Shown: positions 16,543 to 25,243 of the stretch, piece by piece
Layout of the letters: every line of letters begins with the position of its first letter
Numbering within the stretch: the first letter of the stretch is position 1
Source: Hyphomicrobiales bacterium
GTDB lineage: Bacteria > Pseudomonadota > Alphaproteobacteria > Rhizobiales > Beijerinckiaceae
DNA: 64,000 nucleotides
Direction: 5' to 3'
NCBI GenBank assembly: GCA_900470775.1
Contig: UCBZ01000003.1
Coordinates: 1 to 64,000, forward strand
Made by a program: the position numbers and the translations under genes
Notes under the pieces: generated by a model
What the model was told of the DNA's origin: nothing
The model's database searches: none
The model's input: only the letters and a program-made list of their open reading frames with translations

Positions 16543-16950
16543 TCAGCCGCCGATCACCGCCGTCGCCTCGATCTCGATCATCGCCTCGGGCTCGACCAGC
16601 GCGACGACCTGCACCACCGCCATCGCCGGGAAATGCCGGCCGAGCACCTCGCGATAGACCGGCCCCATTTCCTTGAGGCTGGCGCGGTAAGCTGCGATGT
16701 CGGTGACGTACCAGGTCAGCCGCACGATGTCCTCGATGCGCCCGCCGCCGGCCTCGACCACGGCCTTGATGTTGACCAGCGTCTGGCGGAGTTGCGGCAG
16801 GAAGCCTGTGGCGAAGACGCCGGCGCTGTCCCAGCCGACGAGGCCGCCGGTCACCAGCACACGGCCTTCCGCCACCATGCCGTTGGCATAGCCGCGCGGC
16901 ACCGGCCAGCCTTCGGGCAGGATCGCGCGGGTCAGGGTCTCGTTCGACAT
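16543..16950 (-). CDS. Rid-family (YjgF/YER057c/UK114) protein without the catalytic arginine
   Basis: This 135-residue member of the Rid family has the trimeric fold's conserved parts: VLVTGGLVGWDSAGV, LRQTLVNIKAVVEAGGG and the end MIEIEATAVI. RidA-type deaminases use an arginine in the FPAR motif (R105 in E. coli RidA) to hydrolyse enamines and imines; here the motif reads FPAM, so this is a Rid4-7-like form. The start at 16950 was chosen over a longer frame that runs through a palindromic repeat. It lies downstream of the aromatic CoA-ligase gene on the same strand, 173 bp away. The cluster's monooxygenase is expected to make an enamine product, which could be relevant, but the missing arginine argues against a standard imine-deaminase mechanism. 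Confidence 0.88.
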   Translation of the reverse strand: MSNETLTRAILPEGWPVPRGYANGMVAEGRVLVTGGLVGWDSAGVFATGFLPQLRQTLVNIKAVVEAGGGRIEDIVRLTWYVTDIAAYRASLKEMGPVYREVLGRHFPAMAVVQVVALVEPEAMIEIEATAVIGG

Positions 16951-17001
16951 GGGCGTCGCCTCGGTTCGGGGCCGTTCCGGCTCTTTAAAATGGGGCGCAT
17001 C

Positions 17002-17094
17002 GTCATCCCGGACGCAGCGAAGCGGAGATCCGGGATCCATGCCTGAACCGTTCCGGAATGGATCCCGAGTCTCCCTGCGGTCGCCCGGGATGAC
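17002..17094. repeat. Palindromic intergenic repeat between CoA-ligase and Rid genes
   Basis: This 93-bp element starts gtcatcccggacgcagcgaa, ends tcgcccgggatgac, and shares the central gatccatgcctgaaccgttc block with the copies at 41539 and 13332. It separates the last two genes of the anthranilate-type gene string. Confidence 0.85.
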
Positions 17095-17123
17095 GGCGCG
17101 TTTTGGCTTCTATCCATGACGGA

Positions 17124-18770
17124 TCACGATGCGGAGCTCTCTTGCGCCATCTTGCGCAGGGTGAAGCGTTGCAGCTTGCCGCTCGCGGTCTTGGGCAGCG
17201 CGCCGACGAAGTCGATCGCGCGGGGATATTTGTAGGGCGCGATACCGGCCTTCACATGGTCCTGCAAGGCCTTGAGCATCGCGGCATCGCCCGATACGCC
17301 CTCGCGCAGCACGACATAGGCCTTCACGATGCTGCCGCGCTCGGGGCAGGGCGCGCCGACCACGCCGCATTCCAGCACGTCGGGATGCGCCAGCAGGCAG
17401 GCTTCGACCTCGGGACCGGCGATGTTGTAGCCCGACGAGATGATCATGTCGTCCGAGCGGGCCTGGTACCAGAAATAGCCGTCGGTATCGCGGATATAGG
17501 TATCGCCGGTGACGTTCCAGCCGTTCTGGACATATTTGAACTGGCGGGGGTCGGCGAGATAGCGGCAGCCGATCGGCCCGCGCACGGCGAGCCGCCCGGG
17601 CGTTCCGTCGGGAACGTCGGCTCCCTCGTCATCGACGATCTTCGCCTCGTAGCCCGGCACCGGAAGGCCGGTCGAACCAGGGCGGATCGCCTCGCGTGGC
17701 GCCGCGATGAAGATGTGCAGCAATTCGGTCGCGCCGATGCCGTCCATCAGCGGCAGGGCCGTCTTCGCCAGCCAGGCGTCGAAGACCGGCTTCGGCAGTG
17801 TCTCGCCAGCCGAGACGCAGATGCGCAGCGAGGAGATGTCGCGCCCCTCCAGCTTGTCGAGCATGGCGCGATAGGCGGTCGGTGCGGTGAAGATCACGCT
17901 GGCCTTATGCCGCTCGATGGCCTCGATCAGGTCGGCCGGGCCGGTCCTGTCGGGCAGGACGGCGGCCGCGCCGATGCGGAACGGGAACAGCACCATGCCA
18001 CCGAGCCCGAAGGTGAAGGCCAGCGGCGCCGAGCCGATGAAGCGGTCCTCGGTCGAGGCCTTCAGCACCTTGGCCCCATAGGCGTCGCAGATCACCAACA
18101 GATCGCGCTGGAAATGCATCGTGCCCTTGGGCTCGCCCGTCGTGCCTGAGGTGAAGCCGATCAGGCAGACATCGTCGCTCGACGTATCCACGGGCGCGAA
18201 CTGCTCGTAGCCCGGCTGCGCCATCAGCGCCTCGAGTTCGCATCCGGCCTCGCCGAAAGCGACGATGCGCGCGAGTTCCGGCGCTTGCGCCTTGGCCGTT
18301 TCCAGCTCCGCCAGCAGGCGGTGGTCGCACAGCGCCAGCGCGATCTTCGCCTTGCGGATCGGATAGACCAGCTCGACCGCGCGCAGCATCGGCATGGTCG
18401 CGACCACGACGCCGCCGGCCTTGATCACCGCCAGATAGGCCGCGACCATCATCGGCGTGTTGGCGGCGCGCAGCAGCACGCGGTTGCCGGCGACCATCCC
18501 CAGATCGCGCGTCAGCACATTGGCGATGCGGTTGATGCGCTGCGCGAGGTCGGCATAGCTCCAGACCAGATGATCGCCGATGATCGCGGCACGATCGCCC
18601 CGGCCTTTCGCGGCATGGTCATCGACCAGCGCGGTGACGGCATTCAGCCGCTCGGGATAGCTCAAGCCCGCCTTTGGGAGGTCGATCTGCGGCCATTGCT
18701 CACGCGGCGGCAGGTTGTCGCGCGCGAAGCTGTCGATATGGCCGGAGCGCAGGAAATCCATTGCCGTCAC
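17124..18770 (-). CDS. Aromatic acid-CoA ligase, probably 2-aminobenzoate-CoA ligase
   Basis: This 548-residue AMP-forming ligase of the benzoate-CoA ligase group activates an aromatic acid with ATP and CoA. The phosphate loop is TSGTTGEPKGTMHF (around residues 203-216), the adenylate motifs are DGIGATELLHIF and GDTYIRDTDGYFWYQARSDD, and the C-terminal catalytic lysine is in PKTASGKLQR. The combination with the flavin monooxygenase/OYE fusion at 22336 points to 2-aminobenzoate (anthranilate), as with AbmG of Azoarcus evansii; benzoate or salicylate are alternatives. It follows the acyl-CoA dehydrogenase gene by 10 bases in the same operon. Confidence 0.85.
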   Translation of the reverse strand: MTAMDFLRSGHIDSFARDNLPPREQWPQIDLPKAGLSYPERLNAVTALVDDHAAKGRGDRAAIIGDHLVWSYADLAQRINRIANVLTRDLGMVAGNRVLLRAANTPMMVAAYLAVIKAGGVVVATMPMLRAVELVYPIRKAKIALALCDHRLLAELETAKAQAPELARIVAFGEAGCELEALMAQPGYEQFAPVDTSSDDVCLIGFTSGTTGEPKGTMHFQRDLLVICDAYGAKVLKASTEDRFIGSAPLAFTFGLGGMVLFPFRIGAAAVLPDRTGPADLIEAIERHKASVIFTAPTAYRAMLDKLEGRDISSLRICVSAGETLPKPVFDAWLAKTALPLMDGIGATELLHIFIAAPREAIRPGSTGLPVPGYEAKIVDDEGADVPDGTPGRLAVRGPIGCRYLADPRQFKYVQNGWNVTGDTYIRDTDGYFWYQARSDDMIISSGYNIAGPEVEACLLAHPDVLECGVVGAPCPERGSIVKAYVVLREGVSGDAAMLKALQDHVKAGIAPYKYPRAIDFVGALPKTASGKLQRFTLRKMAQESSAS

Positions 18771-18780
18771 CCTCCTCGTC

Positions 18781-19968
18781 TCAGCGCATGGATTTCAGCA
18801 GGTCGCGCGCGATCACGACCTTCTGGACTTCCGATGCGCCCTCATAGATCCGCAACGCCCTGATCTCCCGGTACAATTCCTCCACCTTGACGCCCTTGGT
18901 GACGCCGAGCCCGCCATGAATCTGGACGGCCCGGTCGATCACGCGCTGGGCGTTCTCTGTCGCGACGAGTTTGGCGAGCGCGGCCTCGCGGGTGACGCGC
19001 GCCGCGCCGCGATCCTTGGTCCAGGCGGCGCGGTAGACCAGCAGCGCCGCCGCATCGACCTCGGCCGCGCTGTCGGCGATGGCCGCCTGCGAAAGCTGGA
19101 GGTCGCCGAGCGTGCCGCCGAAAAGCTTGCGGGCATTGGCATGCGCGATCGTCTCGTAAAGCGCCCGCCTGGCGAAGCCGAGCGCTGCCGCGCCGACCGT
19201 CGAGCGGAAGATGTCGAGCGTCGCCATCGCGACCTTGAAGCCGTCACCGGCCCCGCCGATGCGGTTCTCGACCGGCACGCGGCAGGCCTCGAAGCGCAAG
19301 GTCGCCAGCGGATGCGGCGCGATCACCTCGATCCGCTCGCTGACGCTCAGGCCCGGCGTATCGGCCTCGACGAGGAAGGCGGACAAGCCCCGCGCGCCCG
19401 GCGCCTCGCCGGTGCGGACGAAGACGACGTAGTGGTCGGCGATGCCGCCATTCGAGATCCAGCTCTTCTCGCCGGTGATGCGGACATGATCGTTGCCGTC
19501 AGGCGTCGCGGTCGTGGCCATCGCCGCGACATCCGAGCCCGCTTCCTTCTCCGACAGGGCGAAGGCCGCGATCCGCGCGCCCTCGCAGACGCCCGGCAGG
19601 ATGCGTGCCTTCATCGCCTCCGAACCGGCAACGGTGATCGCGCCCGTACCGAGCCCCTGCATCGCGAAGGCGAAATCGGCGAGCCCGTCGCGCGCCGCCA
19701 AAATCTCGCGGGCAAGGCAAAGCGTGCGGACATCGAGCGTCGGGCTCAGGCCGCCATAGGCCTCCGGCACGGCCGCGCGCAGGAAGCCGCCCTGGCCCAG
19801 AGCCGTGACGCGTGCCCGGCAGGCGGCATCGACATCGTCATGCGGCAGGCCGGGCAGGGTGGCGTCGGCCCAGGCCGACAGCTCCTCGGCAAAGCGGCGA
19901 TGGCGGTCCTCGAAGAAGGGCCAGTCGAGGGTGTCCTGCAGGATGCCGTCGAGATTTGCCGCGCCCAT
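18781..19968 (-). CDS. Acyl-CoA dehydrogenase
   Basis: This 395-residue FAD enzyme of the acyl-CoA dehydrogenase family introduces a double bond into an acyl-CoA. The three domains are all present: the N-terminal helical part, the middle beta domain ([16 protein letters not shown] and [16 protein letters not shown]) and the C-terminal helical domain ending in the conserved [22 protein letters not shown]. It starts 1 base after the enoyl-CoA hydratase stop. Within this gene set it would oxidise the ring-derived alicyclic or ring-opened CoA ester after dearomatisation. Confidence 0.92.
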   Translation of the reverse strand: MGAANLDGILQDTLDWPFFEDRHRRFAEELSAWADATLPGLPHDDVDAACRARVTALGQGGFLRAAVPEAYGGLSPTLDVRTLCLAREILAARDGLADFAFAMQGLGTGAITVAGSEAMKARILPGVCEGARIAAFALSEKEAGSDVAAMATTATPDGNDHVRITGEKSWISNGGIADHYVVFVRTGEAPGARGLSAFLVEADTPGLSVSERIEVIAPHPLATLRFEACRVPVENRIGGAGDGFKVAMATLDIFRSTVGAAALGFARRALYETIAHANARKLFGGTLGDLQLSQAAIADSAAEVDAAALLVYRAAWTKDRGAARVTREAALAKLVATENAQRVIDRAVQIHGGLGVTKGVKVEELYREIRALRIYEGASEVQKVVIARDLLKSMR

Positions 19969-19969
19969 C

Positions 19970-20806
19970 TCAATTGCCCTCGAAGACCGGCTTTTGCTTG
20001 TTGGCGAAGGCGTGGTAGGCGCGGGCGAAATCCTCGGTCTGCATGCACAGGGCCTGCGCCACGGCTTCCGCCTCGATCGCGCTTTCGACCGACATCGCCC
20101 ATTCCATTTCGAGCATGCGCTTGGTCATGGCGTTGGCGAAGGTCGGGCCATCCGCCAGTTCAATGGCGAGCGCCTGAGCCTCGGTCAGCACAGCCTCTTT
20201 GGCGATAAGCCGGTTCAGGAAACCCCAACGCTCGGCCTCCTCGCCGCGCAGCACACGGCCGGTGTAGAGCAGCTCGGCGGCACGGCCCTGGCCGATGATG
20301 CGGGGCAGCATCGCGCAGGCGCCCATGTCGCAGCCGGCGAGCCCGACCCGGTTGAACAGGAAGGCGATCTTGGTCTCTGCCGTGCCGAACCGCATATCCG
20401 ATGCCATTGCGATGATCGCGCCCGCGCCGGCGCAGATGCCGTCGATCGCGGCGATCACCGGCTGCGGGCAGGCCCGGATCGCCTTGACCAGATCGCCGGT
20501 CATCCGGGTGAACTTCAGCAGGTCCTTCGTCTCCATCGCGACCAGCGGCCCGATGATCTCGAAGACGTCGCCGCCGGACGAGAAATTGCCGCCCGCACCC
20601 GTCACCACGATCGCCTTGACCTGCTCGTCCTTCTGCGCGGCGAGAAAGAAATCTGTGAGTTCGCGGTAGCTTGCGAAGGTCAGCGGGTTCTTTTTCTCCG
20701 GCCGGTTCAGCATCACGGTCGCGACCTTGCTGGAAACCGACAGCTCGAAATGCGCCGGCTGGAATTCCGCCAGCGGCAGGATCGTGGCGTTGGCGAGGCT
20801 GGTCAT
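19970..20806 (-). CDS. Enoyl-CoA hydratase/isomerase (crotonase) family protein
   Basis: This 278-residue crotonase-fold protein has the CoA-binding and oxyanion-hole segments ([12 protein letters not shown] near residue 75 and [21 protein letters not shown] near residue 120). It would hydrate or hydrolyse an unsaturated or cyclic oxo-CoA intermediate; ring opening by water addition is a known role of crotonase-family enzymes in aromatic-CoA pathways. The usual catalytic glutamates could not be placed with confidence, since the region after RVGLAG reads [11 protein letters not shown]. The ATG overlaps the marR stop by 1 base (TGATG). Confidence 0.88.
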   Translation of the reverse strand: MTSLANATILPLAEFQPAHFELSVSSKVATVMLNRPEKKNPLTFASYRELTDFFLAAQKDEQVKAIVVTGAGGNFSSGGDVFEIIGPLVAMETKDLLKFTRMTGDLVKAIRACPQPVIAAIDGICAGAGAIIAMASDMRFGTAETKIAFLFNRVGLAGCDMGACAMLPRIIGQGRAAELLYTGRVLRGEEAERWGFLNRLIAKEAVLTEAQALAIELADGPTFANAMTKRMLEMEWAMSVESAIEAEAVAQALCMQTEDFARAYHAFANKQKPVFEGN

Positions 20807-21342
20807 CAGGCGGCTCCCTTGGTCGCCTCGTTCGCCCGCGCCGCGATCGCGCGGTGCAGCGAGGTCTTGGTCTGTCCGAGCAGGCGGAAAAGCTGGCCGA
20901 TCTCCGGCTGGTCGAGCCCGGCGAAGAGCTCGGCGATCCAGCCCTCATGGCGCTCGGCCATCGCCTTGAAGCTTTTGCGGCCCTGCGCCGTCAGCGTCAG
21001 TACCTGCACGCGCCGGTCCTGCGTCGCGGCCCGCTTGTCGACGAGCCCGTCCGCCAGCAGCCCGGCGACGACCGCCGTGACGTTGCCGTTCGACACCATC
21101 AGCCGCTGCGAGACCTCGCCGACGGTCATGCCGGTGCTCGATTTGTCGAGCTGCGCCATCAGGTCGAAGCGCGGCAGAGTCGTCCTGAACTCCTCGCGCA
21201 GCCGGTTGCGGATCTCGGTCTCGATCAGGGTCGAGCAGGTCAGCATCCGCAGCCAGAGCCGCAGCTCGTCCTTGTGGTCGCCGGGGCGCTCGTTGGCCTT
21301 GGTCTCGCGGTCGAGCATGAGGCCGGGGGAGGTCGGTTCCAT
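20806..21342 (-). CDS. MarR-family transcriptional regulator
   Basis: This 178-residue winged-helix regulator carries dimerisation helices around [21 protein letters not shown], the recognition region [22 protein letters not shown], the wing [13 protein letters not shown], and C-terminal helices. The start at 21342 is 2 bases after the SDR stop. MarR proteins in such catabolic operons usually bind an aromatic acid or its CoA thioester and release the promoter. It is embedded in the operon it probably controls, and two similar palindromes lie in the divergent promoter at 22125-22148 and 22285-22308. Confidence 0.9.
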   Translation of the reverse strand: MEPTSPGLMLDRETKANERPGDHKDELRLWLRMLTCSTLIETEIRNRLREEFRTTLPRFDLMAQLDKSSTGMTVGEVSQRLMVSNGNVTAVVAGLLADGLVDKRAATQDRRVQVLTLTAQGRKSFKAMAERHEGWIAELFAGLDQPEIGQLFRLLGQTKTSLHRAIAARANEATKGAA

Positions 21343-21344
21343 CG

Positions 21345-22100
21345 TCAGAACTCCCCGCCATTGATCAGCAGCGACTGGCCCGTCACCGAGCCGCTGCCCG
21401 GCCCGCACAGATAGAGCACGCCAGCTGCGACCTCGTCGGGCGCGATCAACCGCCCCTGCGGGTTGGACCTGACCATCTCGGCCAGGGCCTGCTCGCGCGT
21501 CGCGCCGGTCTTGGCGACGATGGTTTCGATGCCGCCGGCGACCATGTCGGTATCGGCATAGCCCGGGCAAATGGCGTTGACCGTGACGCCCGAGCGCGCC
21601 GTCTCCAGCGCCAGCGATTTCACCAGCCCGACCACCGCATGCTTGGCGGCGGCATAAGCCGAAACATAGGCATAGCCGCGATGTCCGGCGGTGGAGGCGA
21701 TGGCGATCAGCCGGCCGTTGCCTCGTTCGGTCATGCCGGGCAGGGTGGCGTGGAACAGGTTGACGGTGCCGATCAGGTTGATTTCGTTTAGCCGCCGGAA
21801 GCGCTCGGCCGGGCTGCGCAGGAACGGCCCGGTCTCGACCGCACCGGCATTGGCGATGGCGATGTCGATCGGCCGAGCCGCCGCGAGCCTGCCGATGGCT
21901 GCGGCCATGGCGGCCTCGTCGCTGACGTCACAGACCGCATAGGCATCGGCGTCGCCGGCCTTGCAGGTCGCAGCCAAGGCCGCCTCGTCCCGCCCCAGGA
22001 TCGAGACATGCGCGCCATTGCGCCGTAGCGTGGCGGCGATGGCGCGGCCGATCCCGCGCCCGCCACCGGTCACCACTGCGTGCTGCCCTGCCAGGACCAT
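21345..22100 (-). CDS. Short-chain dehydrogenase/reductase (3-hydroxyacyl-CoA dehydrogenase-like)
   Basis: This 251-residue classical SDR has the cofactor motif TGGGRGIGRAI (residues 11-21), the IANAG motif, the active-site serine (AIASTAG) and YAAAK, all intact, and the family ending LLINGGEF. The start at 22100 is preferred over a longer frame because GGAGGTGG is 6-10 bases upstream and the longer frame would run through the operator. It is the first gene of the minus-strand operon with marR, enoyl-CoA hydratase, acyl-CoA dehydrogenase and CoA ligase. It probably oxidises a hydroxyacyl-CoA intermediate with NAD+. Confidence 0.9.
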   Translation of the reverse strand: MVLAGQHAVVTGGGRGIGRAIAATLRRNGAHVSILGRDEAALAATCKAGDADAYAVCDVSDEAAMAAAIGRLAAARPIDIAIANAGAVETGPFLRSPAERFRRLNEINLIGTVNLFHATLPGMTERGNGRLIAIASTAGHRGYAYVSAYAAAKHAVVGLVKSLALETARSGVTVNAICPGYADTDMVAGGIETIVAKTGATREQALAEMVRSNPQGRLIAPDEVAAGVLYLCGPGSGSVTGQSLLINGGEF

Positions 22101-22124
22101 CCGATCCACCTCCAGATGCAGCCA

Positions 22125-22148
22125 ATCTATTTTAGGTCTAAAGGAATT
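22125..22148. promoter_or_regulatory. Candidate MarR operator upstream of the SDR operon
   Basis: This imperfect palindrome has core TTTTAGGTCTAAAGG. It matches the left half of the stronger site at 22285-22308 in 10 of 12 positions and the right half in 9 of 12. It lies 25-48 bases upstream of the SDR start codon, where repressor binding would block transcription. Confidence 0.5.
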
Positions 22149-22284
22149 TGCAAGCGCCATCGCGCGCCGGTTTGGCCTTCACGGGGAACCTCGGGTTTTT
22201 CCTTGTTAGAGCGCATGAAATCGGCAGCGATCGGCCAGCGCCGGCCGATCTGCGGCGGGCTCTCATCATCGCCGCTTGAGTCAA

Positions 22285-22308
22285 AATTATTTCAGGCCTA
22301 AAATAATT
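22285..22308. promoter_or_regulatory. Candidate MarR operator upstream of the monooxygenase/OYE fusion gene
   Basis: This 24-base palindrome (left arm AATTATTTCAGG, right arm CCTAAAATAATT) is symmetrical except at one pair. It is 28-51 bases upstream of the ATG at 22336 and much richer in AT than its surroundings. Together with the similar site at 22125 it suggests one regulator controlling both divergent transcripts. Confidence 0.65.
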
Positions 22309-22335
22309 CTGTCGTCGGTTCTCGGGAGGGGCATC

Positions 22336-24660
22336 ATGCGTATCGCGGTCGTCGGCGGCGGGCCTGCCGGACTCTATTTCGCGCTCCTGATGAAGCGCGA
22401 CTGGCGCGACCTCGACATCACCGTCTTCGAGCGCAACCAGCCGGACGACACGTTCGGCTTCGGCGTGGTCTTCTCCGACCAGACGCTCGACATCTTCAAG
22501 GCGGCCGACGAGGCCAGCTACGCGGCGATCCGCGACAATTTCGCATATTGGGACGATATCGAAATCCATTTCAAGGACAGCGTCCACCGCGTCTCCGGCA
22601 ACGGCTTCTGCGGCTGCTCGCGCCGCTCGCTGCTGATGCTGGTGCAGGATCGGGCCCGCGAACTCGGCGTGACCCTGCGCTTCGGCGAGGAGGCCGCCGA
22701 CATCGAGACGCTGAAGCGCGACTACGACCTCGTCGTCGGCGCCGATGGCATCAACAGCCGCATCCGAGAGGGCTGGCGCGAGCGCTTCCAGCCGGAAACC
22801 GATCTGCGCCCTAACAAGTTCACCTGGATGGGGTCGACCCGGCCCTTCGACGCCTTCACCTTCTTCTTCAAGCAGACGCAATACGGCGTCTTCATCGCCC
22901 ATTGCTACCAGTACGAGGCCGGCCGCTCGACCTGGGTGCTGGAGACCGATCCCGAGACCTTTGCGAAGGCCGGGCTGGAGGGGATAGACGAAGCCGCCTC
23001 GGCGGCCTTCCTCGAAGGTATCTTCGCCGAGGAGTTGCAGGGCCACAGGCTCGTCACCAACCGCTCGCTCTGGCGTAACTTCCCGATGATCCGCTGCCGC
23101 AACTGGGTCGTCGAGAACGTCGTGCTGATCGGCGACGCAAAGGCTACCGCGCATTTCTCGATCGGCTCCGGCACCAAGCTGGCGATGGAAGACGCGATCG
23201 GCCTGCATAGGGCCTTCCACAAGGCCGGCCTGAATGTCGCCGAGGCGTTGTCCCTGTTCGAGCGCACGCGCCGCGAGGAGGTCGAGAAGACCCAGCATGC
23301 GGCCGACGTCTCGCTGGTCTGGTTCGAGCAGCTCAAGCGCTTCTGGGATTTCGATCCCCTGCGCTTCGCCTTCGGTCTGATGACGCGCTCCAAGGCGATC
23401 ACCTATGACAACCTGGCCTTGCGCGCGCCCGAGATGGTCGCGGCGGTCGACGAGATGGTCGCCGGCGAACTGGGCGAGCTTGCCCGGCGCCGCAAGGATG
23501 GCTCTGCCGTACCGCCGGCCTTCCAGCCTCTCAGACTGCGCGACATGCAGATCGAGAACCGCATGGTGCTGGCGCCGATGTGCCAATACTCCGCCGATGA
23601 CGGCCTGCCCGGCGACTGGCATCTGATGCATTACGGCTCGCGCGCCATCGGCGGTCCCGGCCTGATCTTCACCGAGATGACCTGCGTCGCCGTCGATGCG
23701 CGCATCACGCCGGGCTGCGCCGGCATCTGGAACGACGAACAGGAAGCCGCCTGGACGCGGATCGTTTCCTTCGTCCACGCCAACTCGGCCACCAAGATCT
23801 GCCTCCAACTCGGCCATGCCGGCCGAAAGGGAGCGACGAAGCTGATGTGGGACGGCATGGACAAGCCGCTTGCGGAAGGCGCCTGGCCGATCGTTTCGGC
23901 CTCGGCCTTGCCCTACTATCCCGAAAGCCAAGTGCCGCGCGAGATGACCCGCGCCGACATGGACCGGGTCAAGACCGAGTTCGTCGCGGCCGCCGAACGC
24001 GGCCAGCGCGCCGGCTTCGACATGCTGGAGCTGCACTGCGCCCATGGCTATCTCCTGGCGAGCTTCCTCTCGCCGCTGACCAACCATCGCAGCGATGCCT
24101 ATGGCGGCTCGGTCGAGAACCGCCTGCGCTATCCGCTCGAAATCTTCCGGGTGCTGCGCGAGGCCTGGCCGCGCGAGAAGCCGATGTCGGTGCGCATCTC
24201 GGCGACCGACTGGGCGCAAGGCGGGCTATCGCCGGAGGATTCGGTGGTGATCGCCGAGGCCTTCGCGGCCGAGGGCTGCGATCTCGTCGATGTCTCGACC
24301 GGGCAGACGGTGCGGGAATCGCGGCCGCTCTATGGCCGCATGTTCCAGACGCCGTTCTCCGACCAGATCCGCAACGAGGCCCGCGTCGCGACGATGTGCG
24401 TCGGCAACATCACCACCGCCGACCAGGCCAACACCATCATCGCCTCGGGCCGCGCCGATCTCGTCGCGCTGGGGAGGCCGCATCTCGCCGACCCGTCCTT
24501 CGTGTTGCGGGCGGCCGCCTGGTACGGCGTCGATGCGATGCAGCCCGTTCAGTACGCTCCGGGCAAGGACCAGCTCATGCGCAACACCCCGCGCGAGCGC
24601 CAGGACCTCGAGGAATTGAAGCTGAAGGCCAAGCCCGGTCGCCACGCCGTGGCATCGTAG
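22336..24660 (+). CDS. Bifunctional flavin monooxygenase/Old Yellow Enzyme fusion (2-aminobenzoyl-CoA monooxygenase/reductase type)
   Basis: This 774-residue fusion has an FAD-dependent aromatic hydroxylase in residues 1 to about 390 (Rossmann motif [10 protein letters not shown] at the N-terminus, [10 protein letters not shown], and the late FAD motif [16 protein letters not shown]). An Old Yellow Enzyme-type FMN reductase follows from about 395 to the end ([53 protein letters not shown]). This architecture and size match 2-aminobenzoyl-CoA monooxygenase/reductase of Azoarcus evansii, which hydroxylates and then reduces the ring to a non-aromatic amino-oxo-cyclohexene-carboxyl-CoA. Databases also label such fusions salicylyl-CoA 5-hydroxylase/oxidoreductase. 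The ATG at 22336 follows GGGAGGGGC. It is divergent from the SDR-MarR-beta-oxidation-ligase operon. Confidence 0.9.
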   Translation: MRIAVVGGGPAGLYFALLMKRDWRDLDITVFERNQPDDTFGFGVVFSDQTLDIFKAADEASYAAIRDNFAYWDDIEIHFKDSVHRVSGNGFCGCSRRSLLMLVQDRARELGVTLRFGEEAADIETLKRDYDLVVGADGINSRIREGWRERFQPETDLRPNKFTWMGSTRPFDAFTFFFKQTQYGVFIAHCYQYEAGRSTWVLETDPETFAKAGLEGIDEAASAAFLEGIFAEELQGHRLVTNRSLWRNFPMIRCRNWVVENVVLIGDAKATAHFSIGSGTKLAMEDAIGLHRAFHKAGLNVAEALSLFERTRREEVEKTQHAADVSLVWFEQLKRFWDFDPLRFAFGLMTRSKAITYDNLALRAPEMVAAVDEMVAGELGELARRRKDGSAVPPAFQPLRLRDMQIENRMVLAPMCQYSADDGLPGDWHLMHYGSRAIGGPGLIFTEMTCVAVDARITPGCAGIWNDEQEAAWTRIVSFVHANSATKICLQLGHAGRKGATKLMWDGMDKPLAEGAWPIVSASALPYYPESQVPREMTRADMDRVKTEFVAAAERGQRAGFDMLELHCAHGYLLASFLSPLTNHRSDAYGGSVENRLRYPLEIFRVLREAWPREKPMSVRISATDWAQGGLSPEDSVVIAEAFAAEGCDLVDVSTGQTVRESRPLYGRMFQTPFSDQIRNEARVATMCVGNITTADQANTIIASGRADLVALGRPHLADPSFVLRAAAWYGVDAMQPVQYAPGKDQLMRNTPRERQDLEELKLKAKPGRHAVAS

Positions 24661-24770
24661 CCCGGCCCCATCGGTCGTGTTTGCGCCGGCCGCCGGCGGA
24701 ACATCGCGGGCGGCGCAGGGTTCCCTGAGGTGACGCCCGCTGCTTTTCGGGCCGCCAAAGGGGAAATCCG

Positions 24771-25109
24771 ATGCTTCGCTCATTGCCGGGCCTTGCGCTC
24801 GCTGTCGCCCTGTCGTCGCTGGCCTTCGCTGCCGCGGCGCAGACGCCGTCGTCGACCACCACGCCTCCCAGCGAGCCGGGAGAGGCCAAGGCGAGCGGCG
24901 GGCTTGGTCCGAAGATCACGGATCCGGCGCAGATCGACAAGGGTCAGAATATGATCCTGCCCAATGCAGGGGTTTCTCACCCGTCAGCGGCGCCGACCAT
25001 GGTGTATGACTGCAAGAACAAGCCGCAGGATTGCACGACGCCCACCAATTCGGGCGACAAGGCAGACCTGCCGGCGACCTCGGCTACGCCGCCAACCTCG
25101 AAACCCTGA
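24771..25109 (+). CDS. Small secreted protein of unknown function
   Basis: This 112-residue protein has a clear signal peptide (LALAVALSSLAFAAAAQ) and a low-complexity mature part rich in Thr, Ser and Pro. Two cysteines (DCKNKPQDC) could form a disulfide. AGGGGAAA precedes the ATG. No domain recognised. Proteins of this size and style are common periplasmic hypotheticals in Hyphomicrobiales. Confidence 0.75.
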   Translation: MLRSLPGLALAVALSSLAFAAAAQTPSSTTTPPSEPGEAKASGGLGPKITDPAQIDKGQNMILPNAGVSHPSAAPTMVYDCKNKPQDCTTPTNSGDKADLPATSATPPTSKP

Positions 25110-25243
25110 ATCGGGGCGCAAAGTCGATTGCGTGATTGCAATGACTATCTTGCTGGCGGACCCATTCCATTGCGGCTCAGTCGCGCTATCTCTGCCCCAA
25201 CAGCCAGGCCCTTTGGCCCGGCGTCCATGTTGAGGGCAAAGCC

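Noticed and set aside
22138-24219. Long minus-strand frame opposite the monooxygenase/OYE fusion
   Set aside because: The plus-strand product has clear domains; the antisense translation has none.
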